Numbered from the stretch's first letter, positions 25,114-34,492 are shown. The stretch is DNA of 64,000 bases from Arthrobacter sp. QXT-31 (GCF_001969265.1 NZ_CP019304.1:124001-188000), one strand, 5' to 3'. Translations and numbers: made by a program. The notes: generated by a model from the sequence alone, not told the origin.

Positions 25114-27216
25114 GTGGCGCTCAAAGCCCCCACTGCCACTGGGAATAGGGCGATATCACCGCCGCTGCGGTGGCTTGCCATAGCCGGTGCGGTCGCGCTC
25201 ACCGTCGTCCTGGCCGCCACCGCCTACGGCCAGGGGGTCCTGGCGGCCGAAGTCCGGGATCCGGGGGCCGTGGTGCGCTGGGGTTACGGGGTGGCCCAGA
25301 CCCTCCAAAACCTCTCAGCCGCGGCGACCATCGGCGCGCTCTTTTTCGCGGCGTTCATCATCCCGCCCACCGCTCGCGGGGGCAGGCGCCGTCCGTCTGC
25401 CCCGCCCCGGGCGGCGCTGTCCGCAGCTGCCGGAGACGAACATCCGGCGTTCACGAGGATCATGGCCCTGGCCGCCGCTGCCAGCGTCCTCTGGACTGTT
25501 GCGGCCACGGCCGTGCTGGTGTTCAGTTTCGCTGACATCGCCGGTATCCCCATCAGCGGGAGCAAGGAGTTTTCCACCCAGCTCGCGTTCTACATCACCG
25601 ACCTGCCCTCCGGCCGGGCGTGGGTTTCGGTGGTCATCATCGCTGCCGTGGTGTCAACGCTGTCCTTTGCCGTCAGGTCGGCCGGCGGGCTGGCCGCAAC
25701 CGCCCTGCTGGCCCTGTCAGGGTTGCTGCCGGTCGTGCTCATCGGACACGCAGCCGGCGGCAACGACCACGAACAGGCCATCAACTCCCTGGCCCTGCAC
25801 CTGCTCGGGGTCTGCCTGTGGGTCGGGGGAATTATTGCCCTGACCGTCGCGGGAACCGCCCTGGGCAAGAACACCGCCGATGTCCTGCGCCGGTTCTCCA
25901 CGCTGGCGGGCTTCGCCTTCGTCCTGGTCGTCGGCTCCGGAATCATCAATGCGGCCATCCGCCTGGAGTCCCCGCCGGCCCTGGCCTCCCCGTACGGGGT
26001 GTTGCTGGGGGCCAAAACCGTGGCGGCACTCATCCTGGCCGGGATCGGGCTGCTGCACCGCAGAAAACTCATCCCGGCGCTGGAAGCCCCTGCCCAGCCG
26101 GGTCCCGGCGGCCGGTGGCTGCTCTGGCGCTTCATCGTGGCCGAACTGCTGATCATGGCCGCGGCCAGCGGCCTTGCGGCTGCCCTGAGCCGGACACCTC
26201 CGCCCGGCGGAGAAGAGGCCAGGCCGGCCCTGACCCCTGCGGAAATCCTCACCGGCTATCCCCTGCCGCCCGAACTCACCACCCAGACCTGGTTTACGGT
26301 ATGGCGGCCGGACTGGCTGTGGATCACCGTCGCCCTCGCGGCCGCGTATTTGTACCTGCGCGCCGCCATCCGCCTGCGGCGGCGCGGAGACGACTGGCCA
26401 TGGCTGCGGGTGGCCCTGTGGTTCGTCGGCCTGGCCGCCCTGGTGTTCTTCACCTCCGGCGGGCCCTCCGTCTACGGTCGGGTACTGTTCAGCGCGCACA
26501 TGCTCGACCACATGGCACTGACGATGATTGCCCCTGTTTTCCTCGTGCTCGGCGCCCCGGTAACGCTGGCTCTCAGGACACTGGGACCCCGGAGGGACGG
26601 TTCCCGCGGGCCCCGCGAATGGCTCCTGCTCCTGGTCCATTCCCGGGCCGCGGCGGTGGTCACACACCCACTGTTCGTGGCTGCAAACTTCGCCGGCTCC
26701 ATCGTCCTCTTCTACTACTCCGGTGCCTTTGGCTTCGCCCTGCGCGAGCATGCCGGACATGAACTGATGACGGTGCACTTTGTGATCACCGGCTACCTGT
26801 TCGTCCTGTCCATGATCGGAATGGACCCCGTGCCGCGCCGGGCCCCCTACCCGCTACGGTTGCTGCTGCTCCTGGCCACCATGGCCTTCCACGCCTTCTT
26901 CGGTGTCACCCTGATGGGATCGACAACCCTGATCCAACCCGAGTGGTTCACCGCCCTGGGCCGGGACTGGGGGCCTACGGCGCTGGAAGACCAGCAAAAG
27001 GCCGGAGCGATCACGTGGGGCATTGGGGAGATCCCGACGCTTCTGCTCGCCATCGGCGTGGCGGTCACATGGTCGCGCTCGGATGCGCGCGAGACGCGCC
27101 GGCTGGACCGCGCCGCAGACCGGAACAACGACGCCGACCTCGATGCCTACAACGCCATGCTCTCCCGCCTCGAACACCGCGACGGCTCGGCGCCCGGAAG
27201 GGGCGGCAATGGCTGA
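25114..27216 (+). CDS. CopD-CtaG fusion membrane protein, copy 1
   Basis: The 700-residue protein has a CopD copper-import half (residues ~1-360; about nine helices, with VLIGHAAGGNDHEQAINSLA and HLLGVCLWVGGIIAL). This is fused to a CtaG half (~395-700) containing SAHMLDHMALTMIAPVFLVL, MAFHAFFGVTLMG and DQQKAGAITWGIGEIPTLLL. Such fusions are known in actinobacteria and suggest that copper taken from CopC is handed on to oxidase assembly. The GTG start follows AAGGAC. The Asp/Tyr-rich tail (DADLDAYNAMLSRL) resembles the stand-alone CtaG at 23452. Downstream, a CDF gene follows after 138 bases. Confidence 0.92.
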   Translation: MALKAPTATGNRAISPPLRWLAIAGAVALTVVLAATAYGQGVLAAEVRDPGAVVRWGYGVAQTLQNLSAAATIGALFFAAFIIPPTARGGRRRPSAPPRAALSAAAGDEHPAFTRIMALAAAASVLWTVAATAVLVFSFADIAGIPISGSKEFSTQLAFYITDLPSGRAWVSVVIIAAVVSTLSFAVRSAGGLAATALLALSGLLPVVLIGHAAGGNDHEQAINSLALHLLGVCLWVGGIIALTVAGTALGKNTADVLRRFSTLAGFAFVLVVGSGIINAAIRLESPPALASPYGVLLGAKTVAALILAGIGLLHRRKLIPALEAPAQPGPGGRWLLWRFIVAELLIMAAASGLAAALSRTPPPGGEEARPALTPAEILTGYPLPPELTTQTWFTVWRPDWLWITVALAAAYLYLRAAIRLRRRGDDWPWLRVALWFVGLAALVFFTSGGPSVYGRVLFSAHMLDHMALTMIAPVFLVLGAPVTLALRTLGPRRDGSRGPREWLLLLVHSRAAAVVTHPLFVAANFAGSIVLFYYSGAFGFALREHAGHELMTVHFVITGYLFVLSMIGMDPVPRRAPYPLRLLLLLATMAFHAFFGVTLMGSTTLIQPEWFTALGRDWGPTALEDQQKAGAITWGIGEIPTLLLAIGVAVTWSRSDARETRRLDRAADRNNDADLDAYNAMLSRLEHRDGSAPGRGGNG

Positions 27217-27354
27217 GGGCCCCGGACTGCACGTTCCGGCCCGCGCCCCTGCAGGCGGCAGCGGACCGGCCGTTCCGGCCCCGAAGCGGCAGAGGCCCAA
27301 CCACGTGACCCGGACCCATCCACGTACTGCAAACCACTCCCTGGAGGCGCGCCC

Positions 27355-28275
27355 ATGAGCGGACACGACCACTCCCACGGCACCGCCGACGCTGCCGGCC
27401 AGCGCGGCAAACTGATCATCGTCTTCGCGATCACGTTCGCGGTGATGGTCGCCGAAATCATCGGCTCGGTGCTCACCGGCAGCCTGGCGCTGCTGGCGGA
27501 CGCCGGGCACATGTTCACCGACTCCGCCGGGCTGCTGATCGCGCTGATCGCCGCATCGCTCGCGCTGAAACCCGCCACACTGAAACGCACCTGGGGGTAC
27601 AAACGGGCCGAGATCGTCGCCGCCGCCGGGCAGGCGGCCCTGCTGCTGGGCGTGGGCGGTTTCGTCATCGTCGAAGGCATCCGCCGCCTTTTCGAACCCC
27701 CGGAAGTCGGCGGATCCACAATGCTGTGGTTCGGCATCATCGGCCTGGCCGGCAACGCCATCGGCCTGCTCGTGCTCGCTTCGGGCCGGCATCACAACTT
27801 CAACATGAAGGCCGCCTTCCTCGAGGTCCTTAACGATGCCCTCGGCTCGGTCGCTGTCATCGCCGCCGCGGTCATCATCGCCCTCACCGGCTGGACCCGG
27901 GCCGACGCCGTCGTCTCCCTGCTGATCGGCGCGCTCATCATTCCCCGCACCCTGAAACTGCTCCGCGACACCACCGATGTGCTAATGGAAAACGTCCCCC
28001 GCGGCCTGGATCTGGCCAAGGTCCGCGAGCACATCCTGGCCCTGCCGCACGTCATCGACGTCCACGACCTGCACGCCTCCCTCGTCGCCTCCGGCACCCC
28101 GGTCCTCTCCGCCCACGTCACCGTCAAGGACATGTGCATGCGGGACGGCCACGCAGCCGGAATCCTGGCCGACCTGCAGCGCTGCGTCGCTGAAGACTTC
28201 GATGTCAGCGTCGAACACTCCACCTTCCAGATCGAACCCGCCGCCCACCGCGACCAGGAAAGCATGCCCCACTAA
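27355..28275 (+). CDS. CzcD-like CDF metal efflux transporter
   Basis: The 306-residue protein has a His-rich N-terminus (GHDHSHG), six helices, and a cytoplasmic domain with HVIDVHDLHASLVASG and DFDVSVEHSTFQIE. TM2 has LLADAGHMFTDSAG (His52, Asp56). In TM5 the usual HxxxD is ExxxD (FLEVLNDALGS), so one transport-site His is Glu. It exports Zn/Co/Cd-type ions against protons. The stop overlaps the next start (TAATG), coupling it to the DsbA-like gene. Confidence 0.9.
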   Translation: MSGHDHSHGTADAAGQRGKLIIVFAITFAVMVAEIIGSVLTGSLALLADAGHMFTDSAGLLIALIAASLALKPATLKRTWGYKRAEIVAAAGQAALLLGVGGFVIVEGIRRLFEPPEVGGSTMLWFGIIGLAGNAIGLLVLASGRHHNFNMKAAFLEVLNDALGSVAVIAAAVIIALTGWTRADAVVSLLIGALIIPRTLKLLRDTTDVLMENVPRGLDLAKVREHILALPHVIDVHDLHASLVASGTPVLSAHVTVKDMCMRDGHAAGILADLQRCVAEDFDVSVEHSTFQIEPAAHRDQESMPH

Positions 28276-28982
28276 TGACACCCGCACCACCAACAGCCCC
28301 GAAACCTCCCGCCACCAAACCCGCCGACACCGCCAAGAAAGTCCGGGCCGTGTTGTGGACCCTGCTGGCGTTCATCGTCGTCGCCGGGGTGATCGGCTAC
28401 GCCCTGGTTAGCGGCGCCAAGCCCGCCCCTACTCCCGCGGCGCCTGCAGCCGACGCCCAGCTCGTCCGGGAGGACAGCCACCGCGTCACCACCCCGACTA
28501 CCGAGAAAGCCCAGCTCGTGGAGTTCCTGGACTTCGAATGCGAGTCCTGCCGCGCCGCCGCGCCCCTGGTGGAGAAGCTGAAGAAGGAATACGGGGACCG
28601 GATCACCTTCGTCAACCGCTACTTCCCCATCCCCTCGCACCGCAACTCCGGCACCGCCGCCCTCGCCGTGGAAGCCGCCGCCCAGCAGGGCAAATACCAG
28701 CAGATGTACACCAGGATGTTCGACACCCAGCCGCAGTGGGGCGAAAAGCAGGACTCCCAGGCCGCACTGTTCCGCACCTACGCCCAGGACCTCGGACTGG
28801 ACATGGCCAAATACGACGCCACCGTCGCGGCCGAGGCCACCAAGGACCGGATCCGCAAAGACATCGCCGACGGCAAAGCCCTCGGCGTCACCGGCACCCC
28901 GACGTTCTTCCTCAACGGCAAAAAGCTCACCCTGGACACCGAAGAGCAGTTCCGCCAGCTGCTCGAGGACGCCGCCAAATAG
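28275..28982 (+). CDS. DsbA-family membrane-anchored disulfide protein
   Basis: The 235-residue protein has a Pro/Ala-rich cytoplasmic start, one membrane helix (VLWTLLAFIVVAGVIGYALV) and a DsbA-type thioredoxin domain with LVEFLDFECESCRAAAP (CESC active site). Further conserved features are FVNRYFPIPSHRNSGTAA and the cis-Pro loop GVTGTPTFFLNGK. It probably oxidises or isomerises disulfides outside the membrane. It is translationally coupled to the CDF exporter and followed by copC. Confidence 0.9.
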   Translation: MTPAPPTAPKPPATKPADTAKKVRAVLWTLLAFIVVAGVIGYALVSGAKPAPTPAAPAADAQLVREDSHRVTTPTTEKAQLVEFLDFECESCRAAAPLVEKLKKEYGDRITFVNRYFPIPSHRNSGTAALAVEAAAQQGKYQQMYTRMFDTQPQWGEKQDSQAALFRTYAQDLGLDMAKYDATVAAEATKDRIRKDIADGKALGVTGTPTFFLNGKKLTLDTEEQFRQLLEDAAK

Positions 28983-29081
28983 CCGATACCCCGGCTGCCC
29001 CCGTACCAGTGCCGGATGGACGCCGGGCGAACGGACAGCCAGGACTCCTCGGCCACCAGCACCAATGGAGGACCAAAACCG

Positions 29082-29699
29082 ATGAAACAGCACAGCCGTC
29101 CACGTTTCCAGGCGTTTTTCCGGATGGCCGCTGCAGCAGCAGTGCTGCTGCCCGCCGCCCTTGTGGCCGCTCCGGCCATGGCACACGACAACCTGTCATC
29201 GACGGACCCGGAGCAGGACTCTTCAGTCGCCGTCCCACCCGCCACCGTGTCCCTGACACTGTCGGAACCACCGATTAATACGGAAAGCCTGAACCTCAGC
29301 ATCATCACGGTCCAGGACGGCACCGGAAAAACGATCAGCGACGGGAAAGTTACCGTCAACGGGCCAACCCTGTCCACCGGTGTCGGCCCCGGAAGCCCGG
29401 GGAAGCACACCGTACAGTGGCGGGCCGTATCCTCCGACGGGCACCCGATCGAAGGAACGTTTTCCTTCACGGTGAAGACGCCTGCCGCCTCCGTTGCCAC
29501 ACCGCAGACGGTTCCGGCGGTGCCATCTGCCTCCGCGGTGACGACCGCCCCCGCTGCGGGGGGCACCACCCCTGAACGTGTGCCGGGGCCGGATAACCGC
29601 AACGCCCCGCTGACACTGGCCATCGCCGGGGCGGTTCTGGCTCTCGCCATCGGCGCAACCTGGTTCTTCCGCCGGCGGCACCGGAACGGCGGCGCCTGA
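29082..29699 (+). CDS. copC: CopC-like copper-binding protein, copy 2
   Basis: The 205-residue protein has a signal peptide ending AMA before HDNLSSTDPEQDSS, giving the His-brace N-terminus. The sandwich repeats the first copy: VSLTLSEPPIN, LSIITVQDGTGK and VQWRAVSSDGHPIEGTFSF. A Pro/Thr/Ala-rich linker and a C-terminal helix before RRRHRNGGA anchor it. ATG 29082 lies ten bases after GGAGG. It is probably the copper donor for the CopD-CtaG fusion encoded 1.8 kb upstream. Confidence 0.9.
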   Translation: MKQHSRPRFQAFFRMAAAAAVLLPAALVAAPAMAHDNLSSTDPEQDSSVAVPPATVSLTLSEPPINTESLNLSIITVQDGTGKTISDGKVTVNGPTLSTGVGPGSPGKHTVQWRAVSSDGHPIEGTFSFTVKTPAASVATPQTVPAVPSASAVTTAPAAGGTTPERVPGPDNRNAPLTLAIAGAVLALAIGATWFFRRRHRNGGA

Positions 29700-29769
29700 C
29701 CCGGACACGGCCGGTTTCCCTGGACCAGGGACCCAGCCGCGTCCGTCAGTGCCGGGCAGTGATCGAGCC

Positions 29770-30213
29770 TCAGGCCTGGTGCCGACGTCCCCGGACTGTT
29801 CGCAGAACCACGCCCCCGATTGACGCGCAGGCCGTTGCAATGAAACTGGCCACGCCGGCATTGAACAGCACGGGGTTGAACCAGGGCAGCGGGGCCGACG
29901 CATCGGCTGCCGTGATCAGCGACCACCAGTATCCGACGGAAAATACAATCCACAAGGTGCCGGCCACCGAGGCCGCCCAGGACAGTTTGGAAAACCAAGG
30001 CCCGGGCGTCCGGTACGAGAAGGCCACCGCGATCAGGACGACGCCGGCCGCGGCCAGCAGCTGTAGGCCCAACAGGTATGCCCCCCCGATAAGCCCCACC
30101 GGGATGACGAGCCCGCCGATGAGGACCAGGCGGCGGGCACCCAGCGGCATCCGCGCTACCGCGCGCGGCCCTGCCGGGTGCGACTGCTGGCGGCTTGGGG
30201 ATTCAACTGGCAT
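29770..30213 (-). CDS. Four-helix membrane protein, hypothetical
   Basis: The 147-residue protein has four predicted helices (LVLIGGLVIPVGLIGGAYLL, LLAAAGVVLIAVAFSY, AASVAGTLWIVFSVGYWWSL and a C-terminal one) and a basic end (RTVRGRRHQA). No family was recognised. It lies downstream of the NlpC/P60 gene on the same strand, separated by a strong hairpin. It resembles in style the larger membrane protein at 31609, including a YW(W/V)S motif and a Pro/Ala loop. Confidence 0.6.
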   Translation of the reverse strand: MPVESPSRQQSHPAGPRAVARMPLGARRLVLIGGLVIPVGLIGGAYLLGLQLLAAAGVVLIAVAFSYRTPGPWFSKLSWAASVAGTLWIVFSVGYWWSLITAADASAPLPWFNPVLFNAGVASFIATACASIGGVVLRTVRGRRHQA

Positions 30214-30306
30214 TTCTTGTCCTTACGTCCCGTGAGGGGCTAGGGGGCCGTTCCGAAAGGCGGAACGGAACAGATGAGCCGGCCCGCAGCCTGGGCCAGA
30301 ACAGAA

Positions 30307-30353
30307 GAGGGCCGGTGAGCCGCTGCCCCCAAGGCAGCGGCTCACCGGCCCTC
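30307..30353 (-). terminator. Perfect 21-bp hairpin after the NlpC/P60 gene
   Basis: Arms 30307-30327 and 30333-30353 are exact reverse complements with a 5-base loop (CCCAA). It lies 14 bases past the NlpC/P60 stop on the minus strand and is the strongest terminator-like hairpin in the window, though it lacks a T-run. Confidence 0.65.
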
Positions 30354-30366
30354 AAGTCTCGGCGCT

Positions 30367-31161
30367 CTACGCTCCGGGGCGGACGAACGTGACCGGACCG
30401 GTCGCCGTCAGCCAGGACAACGGATGAACAATCGTCTCGTTGACACCGTTCATTCCGCCGCTGAGGACCTTCCCGCCGCCGACGTAGATTCCTACGTGTC
30501 CGGGCTGGACGACCATGTCACCCGGCTGAGGGGTGCTGACAACACTGCCGTAGTTCATAAACTGCATCGGGGCAAGGTCACCCACCGGGATGCCTGCGGC
30601 TCCCAACGCCTTCTCGACCATGGCCGTGCAGTCCTGGGTGATACCCAGCTGGGCGTAAGCAGCAGACACCATCGCCGCGTTGATGCCCCCGGCCGCGGGG
30701 GCAGGGGCGGGAGCCGGTGCGGGCTGCACGGACACCACAGGCTGTGCAGGCGCCTTGACCGCAGCCGAGGGCTGGACAGGTGCCGCGGGGGCCTCAACCG
30801 CAGCTGCCTGGGGCTGCACCGCCGTCGCAGCCGCCGGGGCCTGCTCAACCACGGGAGCGGGCGAGGAGCTGACAGCCGGGCGTTCAAAGGAAATCCGGAC
30901 ATTCGAGCCGGCGCTCACAGCCGCGGACACAGGACCGGCAGCTTCCGGAGCCGCGGCCGGTACCGCTTCGGGCTGGGCCGGGGCGGCCGCAGCGTTGGCG
31001 GCGATGCCGCTGGTCAGCACGAGGCCTGACGCCGCGGCGATCACAGCCGCCTGGCGTCCAGCGGTGCCCGCGTTGGTCGAGACAGCTGATGCGATGGCCC
31101 CGAGGCGGTTCCCGCGCGGGGTGATCGCGCGATGCCGCGCGACAGCTTTACGTGAAGACAT
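30367..31161 (-). CDS. NlpC/P60 (C40) cell-wall peptidase-like protein
   Basis: The 264-residue protein has a long signal region ending near AANAAAAPAQ, an Ala/Pro-rich linker of about 100 residues, and a C-terminal NlpC/P60 domain. The domain has QDCTAMVEKALGAAGIPVG with the catalytic Cys, PGDMVVQPGHVGIYVGGGK with the catalytic His, and a closing PVTFVRPGA. It should cleave peptidoglycan stem peptides during growth or resuscitation. ATG 31161 is selected because GAGAGG lies eight bases ahead. A c-di-AMP riboswitch precedes it, as for many actinobacterial wall hydrolases. Confidence 0.9.
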   Translation of the reverse strand: MSSRKAVARHRAITPRGNRLGAIASAVSTNAGTAGRQAAVIAAASGLVLTSGIAANAAAAPAQPEAVPAAAPEAAGPVSAAVSAGSNVRISFERPAVSSSPAPVVEQAPAAATAVQPQAAAVEAPAAPVQPSAAVKAPAQPVVSVQPAPAPAPAPAAGGINAAMVSAAYAQLGITQDCTAMVEKALGAAGIPVGDLAPMQFMNYGSVVSTPQPGDMVVQPGHVGIYVGGGKVLSGGMNGVNETIVHPLSWLTATGPVTFVRPGA

Positions 31162-31180
31162 GACAAAGGCCTCTCCCAGA

Positions 31181-31360
31181 GCCTGCGGGGTTAGCTGTCG
31201 GATTCGGATGGGAGACACCCGGCCACACGGACACCCCGCACAAGTGCGGGCTGGCGCGCGGCTTCACCCCAAGGCCTGCTCAGCGAACAGGCCGCAAATG
31301 GTTTCCCCGTCTCTGCCGGACGATGTATGCGAACGGATCCCGGGCAGCGGCAGAGTTAGG
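31181..31360 (-). ncRNA. c-di-AMP (ydaO/yuaA-type) riboswitch
   Basis: On the minus strand the leader contains the hallmarks of actinobacterial ydaO motifs: CTCTGCCGCTGCCCGGG at the 5' side, GCAGAGACGGGGAAACCA, CTTGGGGTGAAGCCG, and near the 3' end TCCGAATCCGACAGCTAACC followed by CCGCAGGC. It ends about 20 bases before the NlpC/P60 start. Actinobacterial ydaO RNAs typically control wall hydrolases and shut expression off when c-di-AMP is high. Confidence 0.88.
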
Positions 31361-31403
31361 CAATCTGCGCGGGAGTGCCGGTATCGGAGAGAACAGGCAC
31401 GCG

Positions 31404-31421
31404 ATACACCCTAGCGTGTAT
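31404..31421. promoter_or_regulatory. Palindrome upstream of the riboswitch
   Basis: ATACAC-CCTAGC-GTGTAT has perfect 6-bp arms and lies where the riboswitch promoter should be. It may be an operator for an unidentified regulator. Confidence 0.35.
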
Positions 31422-31608
31422 AGCCTGCGAATGTCACATTGAAGTAACGGCTAGAGCCTCCACCATCTGTGGACGTGCCGGGAACTCCCTCCCCCGGCCT
31501 GTACCCGCCCGCAGCAGGCGGCCCCCTTACAGACGCCCGAGACCCTTTTCGTCCTGACCTGAGCCGCGCGCCGGTCCCGCGGCCCATGCCCCCGCACGTG
31601 GGAGAAAC

Positions 31609-32292
31609 CTATGCCTGAGAACCCGTTTCGGCGGCCGCGGCGCGCCCGTTCCGTCGCCGACGCCCCTCCCGTGCGAGTCCGAAATGCGCTGCCGATCCAA
31701 GGAACGCCACAACGCCGAGACCGAACAGGCCACCGGAGAACTCCGACAGCGATGGGGATCTGGCGGTGAGAATGCTCAGCCAGAACATGATGGTGAAGGC
31801 TGCCCACACGCCGGCGCATACGGGCGCGAGCCACTGCCTTCCCGGCACTTCCGGAAAGAGGGTTGCCGTGGTGAGGCCAAGCAGGGCGATGAAGCCCACG
31901 TAGAACAAGACAGTCGAAAACGAGGCGGGCGCAGTAACCCCGGAATCATGAGCGCGGACGCTTACCCAGTACACGATGCTCACCGCGATCCATGCTGCAG
32001 CAGCCGCTGCCCACAACGGGAAACTGTGCTGCCTGGAAGACTGCGCCCGGTTCGTCAGTACCAGCAAAACCAGACATCCACAGGCCAGCACCTCTGTAAT
32101 GGTGGGCACGTGTCCGCCGCCACTGACAACGGCAGCGCACAGAACGGCAGCCAGGAGAAGAGACCGGGCCTCAGGCCGCGTGGACCGGGACGTCCGGGCC
32201 GTCGTCACGGAAACGTGACGGGATTCGACGCCGGCCGTATCCAGCCACTCTTCCCTGCCCTGAGGTGCAGGCAGGCCCCTATCGACGCTCAC
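31609..32292 (-). CDS. Polytopic membrane protein, hypothetical
   Basis: The 227-residue protein has about six helices (SLLLAAVLCAAVVSGGGHVP, VLACGCLVLLVLTN, FPLWAAAAAAWIAVSIVYWV and others) and a basic C-terminus. No family was recognised. The GTG at 32292 opens the frame. It is divergent from the second CopD-CtaG fusion and may share its promoter region. A copper link is only positional. Confidence 0.6.
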   Translation of the reverse strand: MSVDRGLPAPQGREEWLDTAGVESRHVSVTTARTSRSTRPEARSLLLAAVLCAAVVSGGGHVPTITEVLACGCLVLLVLTNRAQSSRQHSFPLWAAAAAAWIAVSIVYWVSVRAHDSGVTAPASFSTVLFYVGFIALLGLTTATLFPEVPGRQWLAPVCAGVWAAFTIMFWLSILTARSPSLSEFSGGLFGLGVVAFLGSAAHFGLAREGRRRRNGRAAAAETGSQA

Positions 32293-32476
32293 AATGCCCC
32301 CTCTGATGGCCAGTTTGCTCCTCTACCGTGCCGGTGCGACCTTGGAGAATTCTTTAGCGCGGGGGGAACCCTGTCTTCAGGAATTTCCCAAGGCGCTGCC
32401 CTCAGTCTTGGATCAGCACCAGCCGGTTCCGCTTTCGGGCACCCGTGGCAACCGTGGTGCTGGGATGGGAGTTGGA

Positions 32477-34414
32477 ATGAGGACCGCGATGCGGCTGGGC
32501 GCAGCCGCGGCACTGCTCGCCTCCGGGCTGCTGGCCCTCGTGCTGGTGTACAGGTACAGCGGGGCAGGCGGTCCGGGCATCGTGGACCTCAGTGGACCGG
32601 TGGTGCGTTGGGGCCTGCCCACGACCAAGTTTGTGTTGAATCTCGCGGCCGCCTGCACGGCCGGTCCCCTTGCGCTGGCCGCCTTCGCCCTGCCGCCAAG
32701 GGAACCGGCCCACAAGGCTGCGCTGCGGCTTGCCGGGTGGGCTGCTGTCATCTGGGCGGCCAGTACTTTGGCCTACACCGGCGCCAACTTCCTGTTCATT
32801 GCCAACCGCCCGGTTTCGACCGGATTTGACGCCTCCTTCATATCGTTCCTGACCGGCATCGATGCCGGCCGTGCGGGGATGGTCAGCGCGGCCCTTGCCG
32901 GCACCGTGGCCTGGTGCTGTTTTCGGCTAAGCAGCCCAGGCGGCGCTGCAATGGCATTGCTTCTGGCGTTGTCGGGCCTGGTGCCGCTGGTGCTGAAGTC
33001 CCATGCCGCCGGCGGTTCCGGCCATGCTGACAGTACGGCCGGGGTTGTCCTGCACTCCTGGGCGGCTGCGGTATGGGTTGGCGGCCTCGTAGCCTTGGTG
33101 GTACTGCGACCCCTGCTTCCCGGAGCGCGGCTGGCAACAGCGGCCAGGCGGTATTCCACGCTGGCACTGGCATGTTTCATCAGCCTGACCGCTTCAGGCG
33201 TTCTGGCCGCAGGGGCCCAGATCAGCACCCCTGGGGACATGATCAGCGCCTACGGCGGCATCGTCGCGGCGAAGACGGCAGCACTTCTCGTCCTGGGCCT
33301 GTGCGGGGCACTCCACCGGCAGCGGGTGCTGAAACGTCTGGGCAGGGATCCACAAGCGCGAAGGAATTTCCTGGCGCTGGCCGTGAGCGAACTGGCCGTC
33401 ATGGGCGCTGCCTCCGGCATGGCCGCAGCGCTGGCCCGCACAGCACCGCCCACCGCTTCACGCGCAAGCAGCGCTTCACCGCCGGACCCCGTCGGTGCAT
33501 GGGACTACCTTTCGCGGTGGTCCCCGGACCCCGTCTGGCTGCTGGTTTGCGGTTTCGGCGCCTTTTTCTACCTCTCGGGAATCCGACGGCTGAGGGCAAA
33601 CGGCAGGCCGTGGCCGCTGTACCGAACAGTTTCATGGCTGGCCGGCCTCGTTGCCCTCTTCATGATCACCAACGGCGGCCTTCGTATCTACCAGGGGTCC
33701 TCGTTCAGCTCTCAGATTCTGACCCAGATGATGCTGACCGCCGTCGTGCCGCTGCTGCTCGTCCCGGCAGCACCACTGACCTTGGCGCGCCTCACGATCC
33801 GCACCAGAACCGACGGCAGCGCCGGCGCCAAGGAAGTCCTCCGCAGAACAGCCCAGCGACCGGTCATGGCCCATCTCTCGGACCCTGTGATTGCCGCTTT
33901 CCTGCTGGCAGCGACACTGATCGCCTTCTACTCTTCGCCCCTGCTGCAATGGTCCGCAGCCAATCAGCTCGCCTACACGGCAGCAGCTGTCCTGGCGCTG
34001 CTGTCAGGATGCCTGTTCACGTCGGCAATGCTGCGGACACGGGACGGCAAGGGCGCGGGGCAGCCCGTCAGCCTGTCGCTGGCTGCCGCTGCAATTCTTT
34101 TGGCAGTCTACGGCTGGCGGGCAGGCGGAACGGAACTTGCCATGGGCGTGGCAGGAGACCCCGCAGCGGGCATACAAGCGATCGCCTCCCCCTGGGAAAG
34201 CCCGGCAGCCATCACCACCTGGCTTATAGCGGGAGTCACCTTGGGCATCATCGGAACGGTCACCGCCCTGCGCCCTGCACACCCCAGAGCAGCACCCGCC
34301 AAGACAGAACCGCCTGGGCCAGATTCAGACCGCTCACCCGGACCCGGCAAACTCACCCCCGCCACCACGGACAGTCCCACCCCCACCACGTCCCGTCCCC
34401 TGACCAGGAAGTAA
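32477..34414 (+). CDS. CopD-CtaG fusion membrane protein, copy 2
   Basis: The 645-residue protein repeats the CopD-CtaG layout. The CopD half has LVPLVLKSHAAGGSGHADST and HSWAAAVWVGGLVALVVL; the CtaG half has FSSQILTQMMLTAVVPLLLV and a shortened last third. Compared with the copy at 25114, the CtaG half lacks the HMLDHMAL-type His pair and the FHAFFGV motif, so its assembly function may be altered or lost. ATG 32477 has GGAG five bases ahead; 32465 is possible. The tail is Pro/Thr-rich. Confidence 0.85.
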   Translation: MRTAMRLGAAAALLASGLLALVLVYRYSGAGGPGIVDLSGPVVRWGLPTTKFVLNLAAACTAGPLALAAFALPPREPAHKAALRLAGWAAVIWAASTLAYTGANFLFIANRPVSTGFDASFISFLTGIDAGRAGMVSAALAGTVAWCCFRLSSPGGAAMALLLALSGLVPLVLKSHAAGGSGHADSTAGVVLHSWAAAVWVGGLVALVVLRPLLPGARLATAARRYSTLALACFISLTASGVLAAGAQISTPGDMISAYGGIVAAKTAALLVLGLCGALHRQRVLKRLGRDPQARRNFLALAVSELAVMGAASGMAAALARTAPPTASRASSASPPDPVGAWDYLSRWSPDPVWLLVCGFGAFFYLSGIRRLRANGRPWPLYRTVSWLAGLVALFMITNGGLRIYQGSSFSSQILTQMMLTAVVPLLLVPAAPLTLARLTIRTRTDGSAGAKEVLRRTAQRPVMAHLSDPVIAAFLLAATLIAFYSSPLLQWSAANQLAYTAAAVLALLSGCLFTSAMLRTRDGKGAGQPVSLSLAAAAILLAVYGWRAGGTELAMGVAGDPAAGIQAIASPWESPAAITTWLIAGVTLGIIGTVTALRPAHPRAAPAKTEPPGPDSDRSPGPGKLTPATTDSPTPTTSRPLTRK

Positions 34415-34492
34415 CGGTCCCGCCCCGAGTTTGCTTTGTACAGGCCAGCGCTCGGTCAGGTGCAGCTTCCCGGCCGCTTCCGAATGATCGAC

